From: Dehalococcoidia bacterium
Lineage (GTDB): Bacteria > Chloroflexota > Dehalococcoidia > GIF9 > AB-539-J10
Assembly: GCA_030606165.1 (NCBI GenBank)
Contig: JAUWGZ010000038.1
Location: 1 to 12,396, forward strand
DNA length: 12,396 nt
Reading direction: 5' to 3'
The position numbers and the translations under genes are program-made. Below the pieces are notes generated by a model. That model saw only the letters and a list, made by a program, of their open reading frames with translations. It was not told the DNA's origin and did not search any database. This document shows, in pieces, positions 6,692 to 12,396 of this stretch (positions within the stretch are counted from its first letter, which is position 1; every line of letters starts with the position of its first letter).

Positions 6692-6693
6692 GC

Positions 6694-7629
6694 ATGGCTG
6701 AAGCATCTACTCGAGAAACCTACGGCAAGACTCTGGTAGAGCTGGGCAGACAAAACAAAGACATTGTTGTTCTGGACGCCGATTTATCGACCTCAACAAT
6801 GACCAGTTTTTTTGCCCGGGAGTTTCCAGACCGCTTTTTTGACTGCGGCCTAGAAGAACAAAACATGATCGGCATAGCTGCTGGACTAGCTGCCTCGGGA
6901 AAAATCGTTTTTGTCAGCAGTTTCGCCATCTTCGCTTCATGCCGCTGTTTTGACCAGCTAAGGCTCTGCCTTTCCCAGCCAGAACTAAATGTCAAAATCG
7001 TCGCCACTCATGGAGGCATCACTGTTGGCGAAGATGGCGCCTCCCACCACGCCATTGAGGACTTAGCCTTGTATTGTGCTCTCCCCGGCTTCACTGTTGT
7101 TGTTCCTGCTGATGCTATAGAGGCTGCTGAGGCAGTAAGAGTGGCGACAAGTGACCATGGACCTTTTTACATCAGACTAAGTCGCCCTAAAACACCGATT
7201 GTTTACCCCGAGGGCTATCACTTCACATTAGGTAAGGCAGTAACCATGAGACAAGGCACGGATGCAACTGTTATAGCCGTGGGCATCATGGTCGATAAAG
7301 CTCTGGGGGCGGCAGATATCTTAGCAAGACAAGGTATAGATTGCCGGGTAATCAACATGCATACCCTCAAACCTTTGGATGAAACAGCCGTGGTCAAAGC
7401 AGCCTCAGAGACGGGCGCAATTGTCGTCGCTGAAGAGCACTTAGCTCAGGGTGGTCTGGGCAGCCGAGTTGCCCAAACGACAGCCAGAGAGAAGCCGGTG
7501 CCTATGGAGTTCGTCAACCTTGGTGACAGGTATGCTTTGTCAGGCAAGGCTGAGGAGCTGCTTCAAAGATACGGATTGACCGCCAGAGACATTGAAGAGT
7601 CGGTGAAATCAGTGGTCAAGAGAAAGTAA
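6694..7629 (+). CDS. transketolase, C-terminal (pyrimidine-binding and C-terminal domain) subunit
   Basis: 311 residues. It contains the transketolase Pyr domain and the C-terminal domain; it pairs with the N-terminal subunit upstream to form the active site between chains. DADLSTST opens the Pyr domain. CGLEEQNM (51-58) carries the catalytic glutamate, by alignment E55. SSFAIFASCRCFDQLR (75-90) and THGGITVGEDGASHHAIEDLA (105-125) are characteristic of transketolase. The C-terminal domain begins around 180, with KPLDETAV and VAEEHLAQGGLG. AAAGGAG (6676-6682), inside the end of the previous gene, serves as ribosome binding site. 1-deoxyxylulose-5-phosphate synthase is excluded by the split architecture and these motifs. 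Confidence 0.93.
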   Translation: MAEASTRETYGKTLVELGRQNKDIVVLDADLSTSTMTSFFAREFPDRFFDCGLEEQNMIGIAAGLAASGKIVFVSSFAIFASCRCFDQLRLCLSQPELNVKIVATHGGITVGEDGASHHAIEDLALYCALPGFTVVVPADAIEAAEAVRVATSDHGPFYIRLSRPKTPIVYPEGYHFTLGKAVTMRQGTDATVIAVGIMVDKALGAADILARQGIDCRVINMHTLKPLDETAVVKAASETGAIVVAEEHLAQGGLGSRVAQTTAREKPVPMEFVNLGDRYALSGKAEELLQRYGLTARDIEESVKSVVKRK

Positions 7630-7636
7630 TATTTCC

Positions 7637-7655
7637 AAGCCCGGCAGCAGGGCTT
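7637..7655 (+). terminator. weak hairpin after transketolase operon
   Basis: AAGCCC (7637-7642) and GGGCTT (7650-7655) can form a six-pair stem with a seven-base loop, eight bases after the stop. There is no T-run after it, so termination efficiency is doubtful. Confidence 0.35.
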
Positions 7656-7691
7656 ATATCCCTTACAATCTGACAAGGAGCCAGGAAACGA

Positions 7692-7720
7692 TTGACGGTG
7701 CATGGGGGTGATTATATAAT
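7692..7720 (+). promoter_or_regulatory. strong sigma70-type promoter for the CFI-box protein gene
   Basis: TTGACG (7692-7697) and TATAAT (7715-7720) are 17 bases apart, five and six matches to consensus. A second TATAAT follows at 7722-7727. Start is expected near 7727, giving a leader of about 57 bases. The -35 box belongs to a sequence block repeated upstream of bamA. Confidence 0.75.
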
Positions 7721-7766
7721 GTATAATGTAGGCTACAAACTACAATTTTGGAAAAGTTAAGCTGTT
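7692..7766 (+). repeat. two-block upstream module, copy A
   Basis: Block 1 (7692-7712) matches 9184-9203 with two substitutions and one gap. Block 2 (7739-7766) matches 9213-9240 at 22 of 28 positions without gaps. In this copy 26 bases with two TATAAT boxes lie between the blocks. Confidence 0.6.
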
Positions 7767-7783
7767 GCAAAAGGAGGTGGGAC

Positions 7784-8590
7784 ATGGGTGGATATATGAA
7801 GGTCGTGCTGACAGCCTTGCTCATCGTGAGTGGGGTTTTGGCCTTATTGCCCTCCGGCTACGTAAGCGCCGGAGGAATGATCTGTAACCAGAGCTTCGAG
7901 CAAGGAGAAGAGGAAGTCCCGTACGGATGGAACCTGACTGGAAACGCTACGCGCGTAGATACTGGCCCCATCTATGCAGATAATTGGACCGCTCGGATAA
8001 CAGGTGACGGTGACACACTTACCCAGTGGTTGTGGATTGGAAATCTCACCCTACCGTTGACATATGAGGTCTGGGGATGGATATATGTTACCAGCAACGT
8101 TACCAGCAACGTTACCGGCGTTATCGCTTTCGACTTCTGGTCAGGAAAAGAGGGGACCCAATTGAGTTCGACAACAGAGCTGTCTGCCACCGACACGAAC
8201 GGTATCTATGTACAAAAGTCTGCCATGATACAGGCGCCAATCTGTACGACTCATCTAAGAATCCGTCTTCTGGGAAGACTCTGGAACAATGGAGGGGAAG
8301 TGCGGTTCGATGAGATTGGTTTCTTCCCGGTGACGGGCTTCTGCTTCATTGCGACTGCAGCCTATGGCACAGAAACAGCCAGTCAGCTTGACATATTGCG
8401 CGATTTCCGAGACCAGGTATTACTGGAGAATGCCCTGGGTTCGCGATTTGTAGAGGCTTATTATAGAGTCAGTCCCCCTGTGGCTGACTTCATAGCGAAA
8501 AACGATTTCCTGCGTGCAGTTGTCAGGGAGGCGCTCGTCGATCCGGTGGTAAATCTCCTGCAATGTTCGCAGGATCTATGGAGAGCTTAG
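7784..8590 (+). CDS. secreted CFI-box-CTERM protein with carbohydrate-binding-like beta domain
   Basis: 268 residues. An N-terminal signal peptide spans 1-29 (MK, then VVLTALLIVSGVLALLP, cleavage likely after VSA at 29). Residues ~33-182 begin NQSFEQG and end GEVRFDEIGFFP, a pattern typical of jelly-roll carbohydrate-binding-like modules. The C-terminal part starts at CFIATAAYGT (187-196) and continues with LRDFRD..LL and SPPVADFIAKN (230-240), the features of the CFI-box-CTERM domain, a widespread C-terminal region of exported proteins of unknown sorting role. Seven N-X-S/T sequons occur between residues 35 and 111. The ATG at 7784 is chosen because AAGGAGGT (7771-7778) is five bases upstream; an earlier in-frame TTG would put a charged Cys-rich peptide before the signal sequence. 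The ligand is unknown. The promoter region is related to that of bamA. Confidence 0.85.
   Translation: MGGYMKVVLTALLIVSGVLALLPSGYVSAGGMICNQSFEQGEEEVPYGWNLTGNATRVDTGPIYADNWTARITGDGDTLTQWLWIGNLTLPLTYEVWGWIYVTSNVTSNVTGVIAFDFWSGKEGTQLSSTTELSATDTNGIYVQKSAMIQAPICTTHLRIRLLGRLWNNGGEVRFDEIGFFPVTGFCFIATAAYGTETASQLDILRDFRDQVLLENALGSRFVEAYYRVSPPVADFIAKNDFLRAVVREALVDPVVNLLQCSQDLWRA
8087..8116 (+). repeat. in-frame 12-base tandem repeat, 2.5 copies
   Basis: GTTACCAGCAAC occurs at 8087-8098 and 8099-8110, followed by GTTACC at 8111-8116. It encodes V-T-S-N repeated within the beta-rich domain and creates adjacent N-V-T sequons. Copy number could vary by slippage without a frameshift. Confidence 0.75.
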
Positions 8591-8611
8591 CCGGACGTAC
8601 CTTGAGTCCGG
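8591..8611 (+). terminator. weak hairpin after the CFI-box gene
   Basis: CCGGAC (8591-8596) and GTCCGG (8606-8611) form a six-pair stem with a nine-base loop directly after the stop codon. There is no T-run, only GCCTTCTA downstream. Confidence 0.4.
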
Positions 8612-9183
8612 GCCTTCTATGGTGTAGTCGCTGTTCAGGTGAACTCTCGTATGGGGCGGGTACATGCTGGAGGCGCGGTTGGATGCCGTGAACGGTCCTT
8701 TGGCGGCACTCTGACGTGTGTCAGCAGTTTCTCGATGGTTCAGAGGATAATCTTCTCCCTTACTCTATAGCAAAGACTTGTCAGGCAAATACCCGTCTAG
8801 CTTGGTGGCGGAAGCTTCGGATGAAGGCATAGCGGGCGCGGATCATTTCATTGCTGAACTCGACCTGAGTGCGAGGTGGAGCGATGACGGTGCCGAGAGA
8901 GTCGCCAGGCCTGCTGAAGTACGGCTTAATGAAGCCAAGCTGGGATTCTAAGGCACATGGGATGCGAATATTGACAAACTTTCAGAGACAAGTTACTATA
9001 CAGCCTCAGGGTGCTTGCCTGTCAGCGAGTAACAGGTAAGTTTTCCCAAAAACCTGACGAATTTTCTAGCCTACGAGCTTGCTATTATGAATTGGTATGA
9101 GAGCCGACGCTCAGCCCCTATCACCAAGTTTACTTAAATTTACCGACTTTTTTACCAATCCGACGAAAATCTCGAAAAAGCGC
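8612..9183. other. gene-poor interval between CFI-box gene and bamA
   Basis: No gene with a start codon and ribosome binding site is seen on either strand. On the minus strand two successive open frames, 8981-8781 (66 codons before the stop) and 8764-8576 (62 codons before the stop), lie in different phases and lack a plausible start. The first has codon choice resembling coding DNA (contains FIKPYFSRPGDSLGTVIAPP) but matches no family I know. They may be the decayed end of a lost gene or chance. The last ~120 bases (9061-9183) are AT-rich and lead into the bamA promoter region. Confidence 0.35.
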
Positions 9184-9213
9184 TTGACAGTGCGGGGGGT
9201 GATGCACTATGGA
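9184..9213 (+). promoter_or_regulatory. putative bamA promoter with weak -10 box
   Basis: TTGACA at 9184-9189 is a perfect -35 hexamer, but the best -10 candidate is TATGGA (9208-9213, 18-base spacing), three of six. A strong -35 with a poor -10 could mean dependence on an activator; this is inference. The spacer holds a run of six G. Confidence 0.4.
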
Positions 9214-9240
9214 CTAAGATTTTGGAAAACCTAAACTATT
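9184..9240 (+). repeat. two-block upstream module, copy B
   Basis: Block 1 is 9184-9203 and block 2 is 9213-9240, related to 7692-7712 and 7739-7766. Only nine bases separate the blocks here, against 26 in copy A, and the TATAAT-containing part is absent. Confidence 0.6.
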
Positions 9241-9313
9241 ACGTCAGGGAAAATACCGGAGAAATGTCAGCCCTTTGACATATTACCAAAAAATTGAAGA
9301 GGAGGTAGAACAA

Positions 9314-10450
9314 ATGACGATGGATTGGTTGCCAAGAGATAATGAACTGAAGGATCACCAGCTTGTCGGCGATGAGTTCTTTGGAACAGAGCCGCCGTGC
9401 ACCATGTATGAGAAGAAAGCTTTGGTTAACTCCCAGACAGGGGAAACGGTAGACGGGCTATACACGGCATGGGTTACCCTCAATAATCCGGCCCAGTATA
9501 ATTCCTACACCACCGAGATGGTCAAGGGCGTCATAGCTGGAATGAAGAAGGCCTCGGCAGATAGGAGTGTTGTGGCCATCATCTTCACCGCTGTTGGCGA
9601 TAGGGCCTTTTGTACAGGTGGCAATACCAAGGAATATGCCGAATATTACACCCTCAGGCCAAGGGAATACAGGGACTACATTAATCTGTTTTCCGGGATG
9701 GTGGATGCCATCCTTGATGCCGGAGCGCCGGTCATTTGTCGCGTTAATGGGATAAGGGTGGCGGGAGGACAGGAAATCGGTCAGGCCTGTGATCTGGCTA
9801 TTGCCTCTGACCTTGCTAATTTTGGTCAGGCTGGTACTGGGGTTGGCTCGACGCCGGATGGAGGATCAACTGATTTTCTCCCCTGGCAGCTACCTACTAC
9901 AGAGCTGGCCATATGGAATTGCGTCTCCAATGAGCTGTGGAGCGCCTACAAAATGCACAGGCTGGGCCACATAACCGATGTATTGCCTGTGAAGAAGCTC
10001 AATGGTGAGTGGATTAGGAACCCTCTGGTGATTACCGACAAGTATGTAGAGGATGGGAGGATCGTCTATGGAGAACCTAAGACCGGTGATGAGGCCAAGA
10101 AGGCAAAGGAGATTATAAAGACGTCCGAGACCGATTTCTCGCTTCTGGACCATAGGATAAACGAGATTGTCTGGACTCTTACCAATCTCATGCCCATGTG
10201 CTTGATGAAGAGCATCGAGACTATCAGGTGGAAAAAGAAACACTTCTGGGATGCCAACAAGATTAGCGCCAAGTACTGGCTAGGGGCGAATATGAATATG
10301 GAAGCCTATCTTGGATTCAATGCCTTCAATACGGAGGCTATGACGGGTCAGCGCAGGATAGACTTTGTTAAATACCGTCAGTTGGTTGCCCAGGGGCATA
10401 GCTTCGATGGTGATCTGGCAGAGCAGGTCATGCCGAAGCCGAAGCAGTAA
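9314..10450 (+). CDS. bamA: 6-oxocyclohex-1-ene-1-carbonyl-CoA hydrolase (BamA/Oah)
   Basis: 378 residues, the normal size of BamA. The enzyme adds two waters to 6-oxocyclohex-1-ene-1-carbonyl-CoA and opens the ring, giving 3-hydroxypimelyl-CoA; it is the marker enzyme of the anaerobic benzoyl-CoA pathway. Crotonase fold. The family features are LVGDEFFGTEPP (17-28), NNPAQYNSYTTEMVKGVI (57-74), the oxyanion segment AFCTGGNTKEYAEYY (98-112), and VNGIRVAGGQEIGQACDLAIA (144-164) followed by LANFGQAG and GGSTDFLP. The stretch between FGQAG and GGSTDFLP reads TGVGSTPD, whereas I recall PKHGS-type sequences in characterised BamA. The ATG at 9314 has GAGGAGGT (9299-9306) seven bases upstream, so the in-frame TTG at 9275 is rejected. 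It stands alone between its own promoter region and a strong terminator; bamR follows. Confidence 0.93.
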   Translation: MTMDWLPRDNELKDHQLVGDEFFGTEPPCTMYEKKALVNSQTGETVDGLYTAWVTLNNPAQYNSYTTEMVKGVIAGMKKASADRSVVAIIFTAVGDRAFCTGGNTKEYAEYYTLRPREYRDYINLFSGMVDAILDAGAPVICRVNGIRVAGGQEIGQACDLAIASDLANFGQAGTGVGSTPDGGSTDFLPWQLPTTELAIWNCVSNELWSAYKMHRLGHITDVLPVKKLNGEWIRNPLVITDKYVEDGRIVYGEPKTGDEAKKAKEIIKTSETDFSLLDHRINEIVWTLTNLMPMCLMKSIETIRWKKKHFWDANKISAKYWLGANMNMEAYLGFNAFNTEAMTGQRRIDFVKYRQLVAQGHSFDGDLAEQVMPKPKQ

Positions 10451-10470
10451 ACTGATAAGGATGGCGTAAA

Positions 10471-10509
10471 AGCGAAAGCCCAGGGATAAACCGTGGGCTT
10501 TCGCTTTTT
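10471..10509 (+). terminator. strong intrinsic terminator after bamA
   Basis: AGCGAAAGCCCA (10471-10482) pairs perfectly with TGGGCTTTCGCT (10494-10505) across an 11-base loop, followed by TTTT (10506-10509). The 12-pair stem begins 21 bases after the bamA stop. Confidence 0.9.
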
Positions 10510-10536
10510 GGCGAAAAGTGCGCTTCGCTGTATAAT
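10508..10536 (+). promoter_or_regulatory. promoter for bamR-SDR unit, abutting the bamA terminator
   Basis: TTGGCG (10508-10513, four of six) and a perfect TATAAT (10531-10536) are 17 bases apart. The -35 box starts within the terminator's T-run. Start is expected near 10543, about 25 bases before the ATG at 10568. Confidence 0.65.
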
Positions 10537-10567
10537 AGGAACGAAATATATCCTGAAGGGAGGGAAT

Positions 10568-11338
10568 ATGAAATTCCAGAACATTGTCGTGGATAAGAAA
10601 GAGGGAATGGCGACTCTTACACTTAACCGTCCACCACTTAACATAATAGATTATGATACGTTAGTGGAGCTAAATACCGCCCTGGAGCAACTGGCGAAGG
10701 ATGATGAAGTTAAGGTACTGTTGCTCCGCGGCTCTGGGAACAAGGCCTTCAGTGCAGGTGTGGAGGTAAAGGACCATATCGGGGAGAAGATGCCGAAGAT
10801 GATGAAGGAGTTTGGCCGTGTCTTCCATCTCTTGAGAGGTCTTGGCAAGCCGAGTATTGCTGTGGTCAATGGCGTAGCACTGGGAGGTGGATGTGAGCTT
10901 GTTGCCGGCTGTGACATGGCTATTGCCTCCGAGAAAGCCCAGCTCGGTCAGCCGGAGATAAAACTGGGGGGACTGGCGCCGGCGGCTGCTCCCTTGTTTC
11001 CCAGGATAATGGGGGAGAAGAAGGCGTTTGAACTGCTGGTGATGGGAGAAAATGTCAGTGCCCGGGAAGCGGAACGAGTTGGCCTCGTTAATAAAGTTGT
11101 TCCGGAAGAAGAACTGGACCAGACTGCAGAGGAGTTCGCACGCAAGTTCTTGGAAAAGAGCACGCTGAGCGTCAGACTCGTGAGAGATGCTCTGTATGAT
11201 TGTGCGGAAACGCCCTCGCTTGAGGCTTCGCTGGAAAAGGGGGTGGAGCACGGTATCAAGAGCTGGCAGACTGGAGATGGCCAGGAGGGTTTGCAGTCAT
11301 ATTTGGATAAACGCAAGCCTGAATGGAAGAACAGGTAA
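10568..11338 (+). CDS. bamR: cyclohexa-1,5-diene-1-carbonyl-CoA hydratase (Dch/BamR), crotonase family
   Basis: 256 residues, typical for a crotonase. The proposed reaction is addition of water to cyclohexa-1,5-diene-1-carbonyl-CoA to give 6-hydroxycyclohex-1-ene-1-carbonyl-CoA. NRPPLNIID (20-28) and FSAGVEVKDH (61-70) are characteristic of dienoyl-CoA hydratases rather than general enoyl-CoA hydratases. The oxyanion and catalytic regions are NGVALGGGCELV (101-112, E110) and QLGQPEIKLGG (125-135, E130); the next segment is LAPAAAPLFPR instead of the usual PGxGGTQRL. The ATG at 10568 has GGAGG at 10559-10563; starts further upstream would overlap the terminator and promoter. Position next to bamA and had supports the specific assignment over a beta-oxidation hydratase. 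The SDR gene follows 18 bases later and is probably co-transcribed. Confidence 0.87.
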   Translation: MKFQNIVVDKKEGMATLTLNRPPLNIIDYDTLVELNTALEQLAKDDEVKVLLLRGSGNKAFSAGVEVKDHIGEKMPKMMKEFGRVFHLLRGLGKPSIAVVNGVALGGGCELVAGCDMAIASEKAQLGQPEIKLGGLAPAAAPLFPRIMGEKKAFELLVMGENVSAREAERVGLVNKVVPEEELDQTAEEFARKFLEKSTLSVRLVRDALYDCAETPSLEASLEKGVEHGIKSWQTGDGQEGLQSYLDKRKPEWKNR

Positions 11339-11356
11339 CTAAATTTTGGGGGTATT

Positions 11357-12106
11357 ATGAGATTACAGTATAAGAAGGCAATTGTCACTGGTGGTGGGAG
11401 GGGTATTGGCAGGGCTGTGGCCCTGGCTTTTGCTAAGGAAGGCGCCGATGTAGTAATAAACTATCGTAGCAATGACGCTACTGCTAAGGAGGTAGTGGAC
11501 GAGATACAGATACTCGGCCGGAAGGCTGTGGCCTTGAAAGCGGATGTCGGCAGTTACCAGGATGCCAGGTCAATGGTTGACCAGGCGGTGCGGGATCTGG
11601 GGGGGGTGGATATCCTGGTTAACAATGCTGGAGTGTCCAGGCCCGCTTTGCTTTTGAAGATGGACGAGGAAACGTGGGATCAGGTTGTCGATATTCACCT
11701 CAAGGGCACCTTCAATTGTACGCAGGCTGCAGCTAACTATATGAAGGAAAACAAGTACGGGAAGATCATCAATGTCATCTCCACTGCCGGATTGTATGGG
11801 ACGATGGGGCAGATAAACTATGCCTCGGCGAAAGCGGGAGTTATCGGGTTCACCAAGTCCGCATCCAGGGAGCTCGCCAGATACGGGATAAATGTTAATG
11901 CCATATCCATGGGAATTATCACAACGGAGATGACGGGCAAGGTAAGAGAGGATGAAAAGCTAAAGGAAATATACCTTTCGAGAATACAGCTGGGACGGTT
12001 CGGCGAACCTGAGGAGGTAGCGCCGGCCTTTGTGTTTCTGGCATCGGAGGATGCGCGGTACATCACCGGACAGGTGCTATCCGTTGATGGGGGTTACGTC
12101 GGGTAG
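11357..12106 (+). CDS. short-chain dehydrogenase/reductase, FabG-like
   Basis: 249 residues, classical SDR size. The nucleotide-binding motif is TGGGRGIG (11-18), NNAG is at 89-92, and the catalytic set is S142, Y155, K159 (YASAK). It ends in the usual ITGQVLSVDGGY. The PG motif after the active site is replaced: NAISMGIITTEM where FabG has NAIAPGFIxTxM. It follows bamR in the same transcript, so a CoA-thioester substrate is likely. Candidate roles are oxidation of 3-hydroxypimelyl-CoA after ring opening, or of the 6-hydroxy intermediate in parallel with Had; 3-oxoacyl-ACP reduction is the default alternative. The ribosome binding site is weak (GGGGGT, 11348-11353, close to the ATG). The stop codon lies within a hairpin and the gene converges with had. 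Confidence 0.9.
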   Translation: MRLQYKKAIVTGGGRGIGRAVALAFAKEGADVVINYRSNDATAKEVVDEIQILGRKAVALKADVGSYQDARSMVDQAVRDLGGVDILVNNAGVSRPALLLKMDEETWDQVVDIHLKGTFNCTQAAANYMKENKYGKIINVISTAGLYGTMGQINYASAKAGVIGFTKSASRELARYGINVNAISMGIITTEMTGKVREDEKLKEIYLSRIQLGRFGEPEEVAPAFVFLASEDARYITGQVLSVDGGYVG

Positions 12107-12127
12107 TGCTTGTCCGTCACCACTACC
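12102..12127. terminator. hairpin between convergent SDR and had genes
   Basis: GGTAGTG (12102-12108) and CACTACC (12121-12127) form a seven-pair stem with a 12-base loop, overlapping the SDR stop codon. No T-run follows on either strand, so it is at best a weak bidirectional terminator. Confidence 0.3.
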
Positions 12128-12162
12128 GAGAGGAACCTGCTACTAATATCAGCTCGTTGATG

Positions 12163-12396
12163 TTAAAAATCGGGGGTCAGTACGATTCTCTTTTCCAATC
12201 TCCCACTGTGAGCCTCTTCAAACGCTTGCTGAATCTGGCTCATCGGTCTGGTCTCAACAAAAGGCTCTATCTGTATCTTGCCGTCCAATACCATCTTCAG
12301 AACCTCAGGGTAGTACTTGGGCAAACAGCCCCAGGAACCCAGAATATCAGCGTCAAATGCCATCAACCGTGATAAAGAATACTCGTTCTTCTGCAT
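12163..12396 (-). CDS. bamQ: 6-hydroxycyclohex-1-ene-1-carbonyl-CoA dehydrogenase (Had/BamQ), C-terminal fragment
   Basis: The last 77 residues of a zinc-type medium-chain alcohol dehydrogenase; the frame is open at the right edge, so the 5' part lies outside. The family sequence is SRLMAFDADILGSWGCLPKY (residues 8-27 of the fragment), then YPEVLKMVLDGKI, PFVETRPMSQI, and the end KRIVLTPDF. LMAFDA..xGxWGCLP is typical of Had, the NAD-dependent enzyme that oxidises 6-hydroxycyclohex-1-ene-1-carbonyl-CoA to the 6-oxo compound used by BamA. The nucleotide-binding and zinc-binding regions are not in the window, so the cofactor cannot be checked. It converges on the SDR gene with 56 bases between the stops. 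Confidence 0.9.
   Translation of the reverse strand: MQKNEYSLSRLMAFDADILGSWGCLPKYYPEVLKMVLDGKIQIEPFVETRPMSQIQQAFEEAHSGRLEKRIVLTPDF

Noticed and set aside
7748..7783. TTG start for the CFI-box protein adding 12 residues
   Set aside because: The extension is charged and Cys-containing, would precede a signal peptide, and contains the ribosome binding site of the ATG at 7784.
9275..9313. Upstream TTG start for bamA adding 13 residues
   Set aside because: The strong GAGGAGGT lies inside this extension and is ideally placed for the ATG at 9314, where homology to BamA begins.
10493..10567. Upstream ATG start for bamR adding 25 residues
   Set aside because: The extension lies in the bamA terminator stem and the bamR promoter, and family similarity begins at 10568.
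10670..11388. Long open frames on the minus strand across bamR (10670-11251 and 10948-11388)
   Set aside because: They are antisense to a clearly conserved crotonase gene and their translations show no domain pattern; high codon bias of bamR explains the open frame.
1..12396. CRISPR array, phage or insertion-sequence genes
   Set aside because: No regularly spaced direct repeats, transposase, integrase or phage gene was seen anywhere in the window.

Overview
The window reads as a bacterial chromosome segment, most likely from Dehalococcoidia or a related Chloroflexota lineage. The reasons are an Elp3 very like the Dehalococcoides mccartyi enzyme as I remember it, a split transketolase, dispersed GTCATTGCGAG- and GTCCTGAGCGAAG-type repeats, sigma70-type promoters and strong Shine-Dalgarno sequences. 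The placement is inference from sequence memory; no search was run.

Left part (1-2027): a Trm9-like SAM methyltransferase, cut by the window edge and on the minus strand, faces away from elp3. About 340 bases of repeat-rich DNA lie between them. Both families act on the wobble uridine of tRNA, so the pair may form a small modification locus. From 2057 to 3363 there are further repeat remnants and three small membrane-protein genes. The first encodes only 52 residues and has a perfect-consensus promoter; the other two share a near-identical leader around their start codons.

Middle (3378-7629): on the minus strand, a radical SAM protein with CX4CX2C cysteine spacing and a Mth938-domain protein downstream of it. 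On the plus strand, a HAD-family hydrolase diverges from the radical SAM gene. It is followed by the two subunits of a split transketolase (non-oxidative pentose phosphate pathway), apparently transcribed from a promoter that leaves almost no 5' leader.

Right part (7692-12396): a secreted CFI-box-CTERM protein with its own promoter, a ~720-base gene-poor stretch, then the ring-opening part of anaerobic benzoyl-CoA degradation. bamA (6-oxocyclohex-1-ene-1-carbonyl-CoA hydrolase) ends at a strong terminator. bamR (cyclohexadienoyl-CoA hydratase) and an SDR dehydrogenase form a second unit from a promoter abutting that terminator. The 3' end of bamQ/had (6-hydroxycyclohex-1-ene-1-carbonyl-CoA dehydrogenase) converges from the right edge. 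BamR hydrates the dienoyl-CoA, Had oxidises the alcohol, BamA opens the ring to 3-hydroxypimelyl-CoA, and the SDR may oxidise that product or an equivalent 3-hydroxyacyl-CoA. No benzoyl-CoA reductase is in the window.

The least expected structural signal is a two-block sequence module upstream of both the CFI-box gene and bamA. The blocks are conserved, but the spacing differs by 17 bases and the bamA copy lacks the TATAAT boxes.
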